The notes beneath the pieces are model-generated. The model made no database searches. It saw only the letters and a list, made by a program, of their open reading frames with translations, and had not been told where the DNA came from. Shown one piece after another: positions 1 to 6,721 of a stretch of 64,000 nt of DNA. The position numbers were made by a program, and so were the translations under genes. Every line of letters starts with the position of its first letter. The first letter of the stretch is position 1. Location: assembly GCA_963750045.1 (NCBI GenBank), contig CAVVPD010000005.1:1-64000 (forward strand), given 5' to 3'. This DNA is from DASUAS01 sp963750045. Its GTDB lineage: Bacteria > Actinomycetota > Acidimicrobiia > IMCC26256 > DASPTH01.

Positions 1-204
1 CTGCGCCTCGAAGTAGTACGTGGCACCTTGCGCCATGACTGTCGCGGCGGCGGGCCACGGCGTCGGGCTGATCACGAGGGTCATGCCCAACGCTAACTGT
101 TCCCACAGCTTCGCCATGTAGCCGGCGTGCGCGAAGGGCGTCGGCACCAGGCGGCGGTCGAGGGGCGCGCGCATCGCTCGTCGAAGCGAGGCAGGCTTAC
201 GACC
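1..204 (-). pseudogene. acyl-CoA synthetase (FadD-like) internal fragment, runs off left edge
   Basis: Translating the minus strand from about position 204 to the window edge gives an open frame with TPFAHAGYMAKLW, LALGMTLV and SPTPWPAA. These resemble the central region of AMP-forming fatty-acid or carboxylate CoA ligases, where a tPFaHAGYM..KLW segment precedes the acyl-binding pocket. The N-terminal third of such an enzyme, including the P-loop-like SSGTTG motif, is absent: upstream on the same strand the sequence passes straight into the SDR fragment. The frame stays open to a GTG near 274, but that part has no ligase-like features. This is therefore a 5'-truncated remnant. The C-terminal part lies outside the window, so its state is unknown. 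Confidence 0.55.
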
Positions 205-266
205 TTGCGGTCGGGATCCGGCGCTCGAGGACGAGTCGCCCGCCGTGCTGTCACGGCATGATGCGC

Positions 267-689
267 TCACCGGAGGTAGTTGTAGCCACCGTCGATCATG
301 AGGGTGGTGCCGGTGATGAACTTGGCGTCGGGGCCGGCGAGGTACACGGCACCGCGGCCGATGTCGGACTCGGCGTCACCCCAGTGGCCGAGCGGCACTT
401 GGGCTGTCACCGCCTCGTAGGCGCCGGTCGAGTCGTCGAAGTTGGTCGCACCGGGCGAGTCGGCGAGCGGGCAGATGGCGTTGACGCGGATGCCGTAGCG
501 GCCCCATTCGAGTGCGCCGACCCGTGACAATGTGCGCACCGCCTCCTTGGCCATGGCGTAGCCCGACATCATGGGGTGGGGCAGGATGCTCGACCCCGAG
601 CCCATGTTGATCACGCTGCCCTTCGAGTCGCGCAGGTAGGGGAAGCAGGCCTGCATCAGCCGGAAGCACGCGAGGGGGCCGAAGCGCAT
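267..689 (-). pseudogene. short-chain dehydrogenase/reductase, C-terminal fragment
   Basis: The 140-residue frame matches the second half of a classical SDR. It has the segment before the catalytic serine (GSVINMGSGSS), the YxxxK dyad (GYAMAKEAV), the RVNAICP loop and the usual end ITGTTLMIDGGYNYLR. The N-terminal Rossmann half, with TGxxxGIG and NNAG, is missing. A normal member is about 250 residues. Upstream, at about 688-690, the sequence switches into a thiolase-like fragment in another frame, so the ATG at 689 is probably not a native start. Without the cofactor-binding half the product cannot be a functional SDR. Confidence 0.75.
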
Positions 690-912
690 ACCGGGAGTAC
701 ATCGTGGTCGGCTCGTCCCACTCGGTCGAGCCGATCCCGGACTGGGAGTCGGCCGAGCCCACCAGCCAGACCGGTGGCTGCTGGGACGACGCGAGCACGT
801 CGTCGCTCGTCAGCAAGACGGCGACCGCGCCGTCGACCTCGTACGCGCAGTCGAAGATGCGGAACGGCTCGTTCACCCAGCGGCCGGCCAGATAGTCGTC
901 GATCGAGACTCC
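688..912 (-). pseudogene. thiolase-like (lipid-transfer-protein type) internal fragment
   Basis: About 75 codons on the minus strand read SIDDYLAGRWVNEPFRIFDC, then EVDGAVAVLLTS and PVWLVGSADS. This matches the part of thiolase-fold and SCP2/lipid-transfer proteins in which a DYL..R.I..P segment is followed by a (D)C...DGA.A.vv strand. Neither the N-terminal nor the C-terminal part of a thiolase is present. The fragment is joined at about 912 to an Abhydrolase_10-like start and at about 689 to the SDR fragment, each in a different frame. It is an orphan piece of a beta-oxidation-type gene, not an expressed enzyme. Confidence 0.5.
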
Positions 913-1028
913 TCGATCACGTAGCCGCGCTCGGCCAGGTCGTCGACCGGCGATCCGAAGATCCACCCCATGCCGCCTGCCACGGGTCCGGACACGACCG
1001 GGAGACGAGGTTCGGCTCCCTGGGTCAC
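912..1028 (-). pseudogene. N-terminal fragment resembling alpha/beta hydrolase domain family Abhydrolase_10
   Basis: A GTG at 1028 overlaps the TGA of the upstream hydrolase (GTGA overlap). It opens a frame reading VVSGPVAGG, MGWIFGSPVDDLAERGYV. This resembles the start of the large (about 450-residue) proteins typed as alpha/beta hydrolase domain PF20091, which begin gPV.gG..wpfg....dL...GYVeeE. The frame is lost after roughly 37 codons where it meets the thiolase-like fragment. The translationally coupled start suggests a formerly intact gene in the operon of the 1025-1894 hydrolase, later deleted internally. The family assignment is from memory of the N-terminal pattern and is tentative. 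Confidence 0.4.
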
Positions 1029-1894
1029 CGCTCGTTCCCTGATGCTCCGCCGACGACGAAGCTGCTGATGGCGGCGGCGAGCTCGGCCGGTCGGTCGAGC
1101 ATCACGAACGTGCTCGATCCCGCGATGACCTCCAGGTGGGCATCGGGGAAGTCGGCGACGAGCCGGCGAGCATGATCGAGCGGGAAGAGCTTGTCGGCAT
1201 CTCCCCAGGCGAGCAGGACCGGCTTCGGGAATGCCTGCAGCGCGTCGACCGCGTCGAGGGTCACCGACGGCTCGAGCGACTGGGTGACGCGCAGTGCATC
1301 GCGACGCGCGCCCTTGTTGTCGGGGAACGCCTCGAAGACGCGACGCGTGGCGTCACCGGTCGGCGGACTCGTGCAGACCGACTTCAAGAACATGCGCTGG
1401 CCCGGCTTGGTCGCGAACACTCGCAGCAGGCCGGTGCCCGCGGGTGGAAGGCGGCGCGCCATGCCGGCGATACGATCGAAGCCCTTCGGTGGGAAGTGCT
1501 CGTAGCTGTCGCAGTTGGTGAGCACGAGACGACTGATGCGCTCGAGACCCGGATGTCCGCTCCCGAGCGCGGCGAGGCAGAGGCCGCCGCCGGTGTCGTT
1601 GCCGACGAGGGTCACGTCGTGCAGATCGAGTGCTTCGAGGAAGGCGGGAATCCGTCGCGCGGTTGCGCGCGCCGAGAGATCGGCGTCGGGTGCCGGATCG
1701 CGGTGTGCGCCCAAGGGCCACGTCGGCGTGATGCACCGCAGCCCGTCGAGGTGTCCCACGACCTCATCCCACAGCGCCCCACCGACGTAGACGCCGTGGA
1801 CGAAGACGACCGGCGGACCGTCACCAGAGGTGCGGTAGCGAATCGTGACCCCGTCGACGACGACGGTGTCGCTCTCGGGCGATGTTGCAGCCAT
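1025..1894 (-). CDS. alpha/beta hydrolase with Asp at the nucleophile position
   Basis: This 289-residue alpha/beta-hydrolase-fold protein has the oxyanion-hole HG in VVFVHGVYVGG (about residue 34), a nucleophile elbow reading VGNDTGGG (about residue 98) and the acid-loop strand LLAWGDADKLFP (about residue 232). The elbow carries Asp rather than Ser, as in haloalkane dehalogenase- and epoxide-hydrolase-type members. The usual catalytic His region reads GSSTFVMLDRP, with Thr where HF is normal, so hydrolytic chemistry is uncertain. The gene is 15 bp downstream of the SnoaL/LEH-like gene on the same strand and probably cotranscribed with it. The substrate cannot be told from the sequence. Confidence 0.8.
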   Translation of the reverse strand: MAATSPESDTVVVDGVTIRYRTSGDGPPVVFVHGVYVGGALWDEVVGHLDGLRCITPTWPLGAHRDPAPDADLSARATARRIPAFLEALDLHDVTLVGNDTGGGLCLAALGSGHPGLERISRLVLTNCDSYEHFPPKGFDRIAGMARRLPPAGTGLLRVFATKPGQRMFLKSVCTSPPTGDATRRVFEAFPDNKGARRDALRVTQSLEPSVTLDAVDALQAFPKPVLLAWGDADKLFPLDHARRLVADFPDAHLEVIAGSSTFVMLDRPAELAAAISSFVVGGASGNER

Positions 1895-1909
1895 GCTCCG
1901 GCGCTCGGC

Positions 1910-2314
1910 TCAGTACTTCGGTACGAGCTCGGCGTACTCCTCGCCCGCCATCATCTTCCCGATGAGCCCGGTGTCCCAGTAGTCGGTCCAGCGCGCGATC
2001 TTGCCGTCGCGCACGACGAACGTTCCCATGACCGGCAGCGCGTGCACCGTGCCGTCGGGACCCTTGATGTGATCGAGCCGCTCGTTCATCACGACGTCGC
2101 CGTCGGCGGCGGCGTTGATCGTCGTGTACTCGTAGGAGTCGGGGAACATGGCGAACTGGCCGGCGACGTTGGCGAGTACGTCGTCGATGCCCGACGCGGC
2201 GGGCATCCCGGTGTTCTGGTAGACGACGTCGTCGGCGAGATAGGGGCGCAGCGACTCGGCGTCGCGCTTCACCATCAGATCGCAGAACTGCTGCACCGTC
2301 TGGTTGGCGTCCAT
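1910..2314 (-). CDS. limonene-1,2-epoxide hydrolase / SnoaL-like (NTF2-fold) protein
   Basis: The predicted protein has about 134 residues, a typical NTF2-fold length. It carries the positions associated with limonene-epoxide-hydrolase catalysis: Tyr and Asn in DDVVYQN, Arg and Asp in MNERLDH, and Asp in RWTDYWD near the C-terminus. The start at 2314 (MDANQTVQ) is preferred over an upstream ATG at 2377 because an AGGAGG lies about 6 bases before it. The gene sits between a TetR regulator and an alpha/beta hydrolase on one strand. With that context an epoxide hydrolase or a related small-ligand isomerase is plausible, but the substrate is not known. Confidence 0.8.
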   Translation of the reverse strand: MDANQTVQQFCDLMVKRDAESLRPYLADDVVYQNTGMPAASGIDDVLANVAGQFAMFPDSYEYTTINAAADGDVVMNERLDHIKGPDGTVHALPVMGTFVVRDGKIARWTDYWDTGLIGKMMAGEEYAELVPKY

Positions 2315-2389
2315 GGGTCCTCCTGCGGGCCGAATCGCGGTCCCCATGAACCTAGCGCGGTCACCTACAGGCTGCATCTGAACCCGGGC

Positions 2390-2980
2390 TCAGCGAACGG
2401 CGAGACCCTCGAGGAGCGCGGCAACCGACGCGCCCGCGCTGACGCGTGCCGCGGCGGGGTCGTCGGCGTGGGCGATGAACAACGCCGCTTCGTCGACCAT
2501 GGACAGCAGCAGGTGCGCCATCGCGTCAGCGTCGACGTCGACGATGCTCCCCTCGGCGACGCCCTCGCTGAGCATCAGTCGGATCGCACCCAAGCCGTTA
2601 CGGGCCTCGATCTCCCGCCACACGTCCCAACCGAGCACCGCTGGGCCGTCGATGAGCAACACCCGACGGACCTCCGGTTCGAGGGACGCGTCGAGGAACG
2701 CGGAGAGCGCTTGCTCGAGCCGTTCGAGCCAGGTGTCACCCGTGGCCGTGACGCCGACCTTCGCGCCGAGATCCACCTCGATCTCCTCGAGCACAGCGAG
2801 GAAGAGCGCCTGCTTGTTGTCGAAGTGGTGGTAGAGCGCGCCCCGCGTTCCGACGCCCGCCGCCTGCACGATCTCGGTCGTGCCGGTCTCGAAGTACCCC
2901 TGCTCGGCGAAGAGGCGGCGAGCGGTGGCCACCACGCGCTGTCGTGTCTCCTCTGCCCTCGCCTGACGAACACCGGCCAC
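2390..2980 (-). CDS. TetR/AcrR family transcriptional regulator
   Basis: This 196-residue protein has a classical TetR N-terminal helix-turn-helix: TRQRVVATARRLFAEQGYF, then TTEIVQAAGVGTRGALYHHF and NKQALFLAVL. The all-helical C-terminal half contains LLIDGPAVLGWDVWREIE, a segment common in the TetR subgroup near catabolic genes. It lies 75 bp upstream of the epoxide-hydrolase-like gene on the same strand and probably controls its own operon (2980 down to 1025). I saw no clean palindrome in the 150 bp upstream that I would call an operator. Confidence 0.9.
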   Translation of the reverse strand: MAGVRQARAEETRQRVVATARRLFAEQGYFETGTTEIVQAAGVGTRGALYHHFDNKQALFLAVLEEIEVDLGAKVGVTATGDTWLERLEQALSAFLDASLEPEVRRVLLIDGPAVLGWDVWREIEARNGLGAIRLMLSEGVAEGSIVDVDADAMAHLLLSMVDEAALFIAHADDPAAARVSAGASVAALLEGLAVR

Positions 2981-4041
2981 CTCAAAAGGCTACCGACGCG
3001 CGTGCGGCATCGTGCCGGATGTGGCGGCGAGCAGCATCGCACGCGCGCGCATGACCTCGAGCGAACCGTCGGGTTGGTCGAGTAGTGCGGCCCGGCCAAC
3101 GATCTCGCAGTCGGTGAACGCCGCGACTCCGCTAGTGAGCTGAGATGGACGTGCCGATCAGAGTGTGCGTTTGGTCTTTGAAGTCCCGCTCGCTAGCTCC
3201 GTGCTCACGGACGGAGACGGAGAGGCAAGACATGATCAGTCCTTATCGACGCCGCAAGTCCGAAGCTGCTGATTGCATGGCATCGCCTGGATCGAGTCTC
3301 AAGCGCTGGACGCGCAACGCGAGGCTTACAGCCGTAGGCTCGGGGGCACTCCCGAACGGTGCAGCTCGCGGGACGATCGGTGGGAGTCTCGTGTGTGCGT
3401 GGCACCGGTCGCTGGAGGCCATGTCGGCGTTTGGCGGAGTGGCTCCAACGCGGGCCGCCCAACATTTCGAGCACGAGTAGCAGGTCGCCTACATCGAGCG
3501 TCCGGTGGTTTCTGTGCGCCGAAGAGGTTCGAGCGATCTCCGAACTCGCATCCCTATTCCCATCCCTACAACGCGTCGAATCTGCAGGGATTCGACGCGA
3601 CGCGACGGACGGCAACCCGCACCAGCGCTCACTGGCCGGACTGCTCGGGACGACTCGAGAGCAGCTACACGATCTTCGAAGGCACCTCCGAGATCCAGCG
3701 GTTGGTGATCGCCCGCGCCATCTCCGGCGTGCACATCCGCTGATCCGATCTTCGAGTCGACTGGCAACGCTCCCGGGTACACGCCCGGCGAGTCGCCGCC
3801 GAACGCCGGCGCCTGATTCGTCGACGGGCGCTGGACTCGTCGGTCGCGCGGGCGCAGAGTCGAGGCAGGCGATCGCGCGGGTCGGCACGACGTCACGCGC
3901 CGACCCTCGATCGAGCACCACCGATTGGCGCTGTGTCCTGACGAACAGCTCGGCGTCAACGACGCGGCGTAGTTCGAGCCGAGCTTCACCCACTTCTCGA
4001 GGTGACGCTTGGTCCGGAGGTCCTCGGAGCCGACCACAGGT
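2981..4041. other. about 1 kb without an intact gene; decayed coding remnants
   Basis: No frame here looks like a complete protein. Pieces that look coding are: a minus-strand tail just upstream of TetR (about 2990-3125, reading ALLDQPDGSLEV and RARAMLLAATSGT) of unknown family; a plus-strand stretch near 3280-3340 (AWIESQALDAQREAYSRRL) that could be mid-ACAD; the ACAD 3' end at 3665-3743; and a minus-strand stretch at about 3838-3969 (RQSVVLDRGSARDVVPTRA) resembling the region before the HNH motif in DUF222/13E12-type endonucleases. All are short and in unrelated frames. The region is best read as decayed sequence. Confidence 0.5.
3533..3743 (+). repeat. decayed repeat copy A, ending in fossil acyl-CoA dehydrogenase 3' end
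   Basis: The last 79 bases encode YTIFEGTSEIQR followed by LVIARAISGVHIR and a stop, the conserved C-terminus of acyl-CoA dehydrogenases including the Glu of the EGTSE loop. ACAD similarity stops abruptly at the TAC codon. The preceding roughly 130 bases are not recognisable protein, but they align by eye with the sequence before the second copy at 6456-6657 (shared TCCCTATTC, ATCCCTA, CCGCAC...AGCGC.CACTG). Between copies A and B the coding tails differ mainly at third positions (TTGGTGATC against CTCGTCATC for LVI). They are therefore remnants of two paralogues, not a recent duplication. Confidence 0.6.
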
Positions 4042-4890
4042 TCAGCCCGCGGCACGCTTTCGCTCATCGGTGGTGAACGCGCCGGCGTCGACGACCTTCG
4101 CGGCGAGCCGCGACGCGGTGGCGGTGACGTCGTCGATCCGATCGCCGAGCGCATCGACGAGGTCTGCCTGGCTCTCGTCTGTCGCGTCCTCGATCCGTAC
4201 GCGAACCTCGCGACCCTCGGCGGAGAGGCTGTCGCCGTCCAGCCAGCCTCGTGCCCGCAGTCGTTCGATCCCGGCGTCGACCGATTCGGCGGAGTGACCC
4301 CTGGTGGTGGAGTACTCGCGCAGCGGATAGCCGACGTGCAACTCGGTGAGCACGTTCATCTCGACCGCGTCGAGACCGACAGCCACGCAGGCCGCGAGAT
4401 GGCCGTCGCCCCGGTGCTCCCGCACGAGATCGGCGGCCCGCCACAACCGCCCGTGTGGAGTTGCGGGCAGCGGGAGCTCGCGCAGGCCACTGAACAGCGC
4501 GCGACCCGCGCCGCTGACCCCGGCCAGTGCGCCGAGCAGGGCGTCGGCCACGTCGCCGACGGCCGGGTCGTCGCCGAGCACCTCGGTGAGACGGCCCTCT
4601 GTGCTCTCGGTGCGGGCCGTGATCACGTCGGCGCGCGTGGCGATGGCCCGCCCCGCCTCGTACGCCGGCACCAGGAACGTCGGCTCGAACACGCCGAACG
4701 CGGCGACGACGACCGCGGGTGCCGGCTCGCCGAGTGCGGCCACGCGTCCCCAGACGTAGCCGGACAGCCCGCGGAGACCGAGCGCCTTCATCCCCTTTCC
4801 GGATGCCACGAAGCTCATCGCGGCCAGGGGTTCGACCGCGTCGCGCAGCATCCGGGCTGGTGACTGGAGGGTTGGCTCGTTCGAGTTCAT
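4042..4890 (-). CDS. SCO6745-family protein (helix-turn-helix-like, function unknown)
   Basis: The product from the ATG at 4890 (MNSNEPTLQSPAR) has about 282 residues. It follows the pattern of the actinobacterial SCO6745 family: an N-terminal MLRDAVEPLAAMSF, then ALGLRGLSGYVWGRVAALG, an aromatic and proline stretch, the segment GRLWRAADLVREHRGDGHL and a C-terminal winged-helix-like part (SAESVDAGIERLRARGWL). The open frame continues upstream of 4890 without protein-like character, so this ATG is the likely start. Members have no established biochemical role. It is monocistronic here, divergent from the DinB gene. Confidence 0.75.
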   Translation of the reverse strand: MNSNEPTLQSPARMLRDAVEPLAAMSFVASGKGMKALGLRGLSGYVWGRVAALGEPAPAVVVAAFGVFEPTFLVPAYEAGRAIATRADVITARTESTEGRLTEVLGDDPAVGDVADALLGALAGVSGAGRALFSGLRELPLPATPHGRLWRAADLVREHRGDGHLAACVAVGLDAVEMNVLTELHVGYPLREYSTTRGHSAESVDAGIERLRARGWLDGDSLSAEGREVRVRIEDATDESQADLVDALGDRIDDVTATASRLAAKVVDAGAFTTDERKRAAG

Positions 4891-5050
4891 CGCACATGGT
4901 CGCGCCGTCGTCGGCCGTCGGCGGAATTTCGTCGAACTTCGCGCCGAGGCGAGAAAAGATTGGCGAGCACGCCTTCGTCGTGCTCGAACACGACGAAGGC
5001 GTGGCCTGGTCATGTGCGTTCGCCTGCCGGAGTCGGGCATTGTGGTGGGC

Positions 5051-5566
5051 ATGGATGTCGGTGAGCTCCTGGTCGACGCGTTCGGACGGGTCGGTGACGC
5101 AACGCATCGCGTGCTCGACGGCGCGTCGCCGGCGATGCTGGTGCACCGTCCGGACCCGCATGCCAATTCGATCGCCTGGCTCGTGTGGCATCTGGCCCGC
5201 ATCTAGGACGACCACGTGGCCGACGTCGCCGGGACCGAGCAGTGCTGGACCGCCGCCGGCTGGTGCGACCGCTTCGGGCTGCCGTTCCCACGCGGCGCCA
5301 CTGGATACGGCCAGACGAGCGACGAGGTCGGCGCCGTGGTCGTGGACGGAGCGTTGCTCCTCGGCTACTTCGACTCGGTGCACGACGCAACCGTGCGCTA
5401 CGTGCGTGGCCTCCAACCGGGCGAGCTCGACCGCATCGTCGACGAGCGGTGGGACCCCCCGGTGTCGCTGGGTGTGAGGTTGCTCAGCGTGATCAACGAC
5501 AATCTCGAACACGCGGGACAAGCGGCCTACGTGCGTGGGCTGGGGGAGCGCTCCGGGATCAGTTGA
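5051..5566 (+). pseudogene. DinB / mycothiol-dependent enzyme family (DUF664), split by an in-frame TAG
   Basis: The frame from ATG 5051 encodes MDVGELLVDAFGRVGDATH and ANSIAWLVWHLARI, meets TAG at 5204-5206, and continues in the same frame with DDHVADVAGTEQ, WCDRFGLPF and SVINDNLEHAGQAAYVRG. Family members usually have Q in an LTRVQDDH-type stretch, so the stop is explained by one C-to-T change of CAG. The metal-binding His residues of the DinB four-helix bundle (WHL, DDH, EHAGQ) are all present in the combined product. As written, the gene gives only a 51-residue truncated peptide. Nonsense mutation or base-call error are both possible; nothing suggests recoding. Confidence 0.75.
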
Positions 5567-6213
5567 GCGAGCGACTCAGCATCCAGGAGGCGCTGTACCC
5601 GCAGCTCATGTGCTTCGGGTGCGGGCACGCGAACCCGCGCGGGCTGCACCTGCGCAGCTACGTCGAGGGTGACCGCGTCGTCGCCGACTTCACGCCATGG
5701 CCCGAGCACGACAACGGCACCGGCTTCCTCAACGGGGGCATCATCTCCACGGTGCTCGACTGCCACGGTGGCGCGGTCGCCATGCACGAAGGCGCACAGC
5801 GCGGTTGGACGGTGGAGTCCGACGCGTCGATCCCGTTCATCACGGCCGGCTTCGACGTGCGCTTCCTCCGACCGACGCCGCTCGACCAGGCGCTCCGGCT
5901 CGTCGGGTGGGCTGAGCGCGTCGACGAGCGCGAGATCGTGGTGCACACGCAGGTCGAAGCCGACGACAAGGTGCGCGCCACCATGCTTGCCACGACGTCG
6001 TGGCGACGAGCCCGAGCAATCCCGCCAATGCCACGGCCCACTTGCCGCCCGTTGGGAGCGTTGAAACCGAGTCACGGCCTGCTACCACTCCGGCTAACCC
6101 GAACAGTCCGTAGAGGGCGGCGATGCCTGGCAGCCATTTCTCGGCGGCATCACCTGGCCTGCACGACCTCGCCACCACGCATCAGAACCCGCGCTCCCCA
6201 CTCAAACGCGTAG
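5563..6213 (+). CDS. PaaI-type hotdog-fold thioesterase, C-terminus replaced by unrelated sequence
   Basis: The first about 145 codons match hotdog thioesterases: CFGCGHANPRGLHL, then NGTGFLNGGIISTVLDCHGG and the strand PTPLDQALRLVGW. The best start is TTG 5563, overlapping the TGA of the preceding DinB gene. The frame upstream is open but not protein-like. The normal C-terminal strand after VRATM is lost near 5990, and the frame then runs through about 70 codons of basic, low-similarity residues. That same stretch reads as a membrane-protein fragment on the other strand. The gene therefore looks 3'-truncated or fused to foreign sequence. The expected activity is hydrolysis of acyl-CoA thioesters. 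Confidence 0.7.
   Translation: MSERLSIQEALYPQLMCFGCGHANPRGLHLRSYVEGDRVVADFTPWPEHDNGTGFLNGGIISTVLDCHGGAVAMHEGAQRGWTVESDASIPFITAGFDVRFLRPTPLDQALRLVGWAERVDEREIVVHTQVEADDKVRATMLATTSWRRARAIPPMPRPTCRPLGALKPSHGLLPLRLTRTVRRGRRCLAAISRRHHLACTTSPPRIRTRAPHSNA
5985..6178 (-). pseudogene. membrane-protein fragment, two predicted transmembrane helices
   Basis: On the minus strand from 6178 the frame reads KWLPGIAALYGLFGLAGVV and KWAVALAGLLGLVATTSW, two hydrophobic stretches of about 18-20 residues joined by a short polar loop. This looks like the N-terminal part of a small integral membrane protein. It then collides with the 3' end of the thioesterase, whose antisense it becomes. I do not recognise the family. 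The convergent collision suggests that a deletion brought two truncated genes together. Confidence 0.35.
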
Positions 6214-6455
6214 CGCCAATCTATATCGGGGAAGAGGAACGTCTTTGCGCCGGACGCGACAGCCGCTTGCCACTAGTCCGCTTCCTCGCGCTCAGCAAAG
6301 TGAGCGAGCAAGCAGACGAACGTCACGTTTTCGGGCGACGTGCAGGAACGACAGGTTGCGATGCCGGACCTTGACCCGGGAGATTCGAGCGGCTCCGATC
6401 GCCTCACCGGAGCCGGAAACTCGCACGCGCGGCGCAGATTTTCGAACTGATCTTC
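6200..6455. other. intergenic stretch without recognisable gene
   Basis: No frame on either strand in this stretch has protein-like composition or a motif I can name. Compared with its surroundings it has slightly more A and T (for example AATCTATATCGGGGAAGAGGAACG near 6220). It is bounded on the left by the membrane-protein fragment and on the right by decayed repeat copy B. Together with that repeat, about 500 bases here carry no usable gene. Confidence 0.5.
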
Positions 6456-6657
6456 GAAGTTCGCGTCCCTATTCATCCCTAGAACTCGCCGAAACATGGG
6501 TCACTGGACGGCCGCGGCGGACGCGAAACCGCACGTCAGCGCACTGAGCGGGACGCGCCGAACGACCGGGAACCAACTACACGATCTTCGAAGGCACCTC
6601 CGAGATCCAGCGCCTCGTCATCGCCCGCGCCATCTCCGGCGTGCACGTTCGCTGATC
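6456..6657 (+). repeat. decayed repeat copy B, ending in fossil acyl-CoA dehydrogenase 3' end
   Basis: This is the second copy of the element at 3533-3743. The final 81 bases again encode YTIFEGTSEIQR, LVIARAISGVHVR and a stop. The upstream arm shares TCCCTATTC, ATCCCTA and CCGCAC...CAGCGCACTGAGCGGGAC with copy A. A short inverted repeat CGAACT...AGTTCG lies at its left edge (about 6444-6464). Downstream the sequence passes directly to the convergent cyclase gene. No transposase or integrase is associated with either copy. Confidence 0.6.
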
Positions 6658-6721
6658 TGAGAGGGTCGGCCTGAGCGCTGGATCGGACGGCCCATCCCGA
6701 TCTCCCGGCACCGCTGGTGCG

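Noticed and set aside
1136..3085. Plus-strand frame of 649 codons at the left end
   Set aside because: It is the antisense of three intact minus-strand genes (hydrolase, LEH-like and TetR).
5204..5206. Amber codon as a recoded amino acid (pyrrolysine or readthrough)
   Set aside because: The family has ordinary Gln at this site and no recoding element or machinery is visible; a point change or miscall is simpler.
6273..6497. Minus-strand frame of 74 codons as a small gene
   Set aside because: It overlaps decayed repeat copy B, lacks a ribosome-binding site and has no family pattern.
3533..6657. Composite transposon bounded by direct repeats
   Set aside because: No transposase or terminal inverted repeats, and the repeat tails differ synonymously as old paralogues do.
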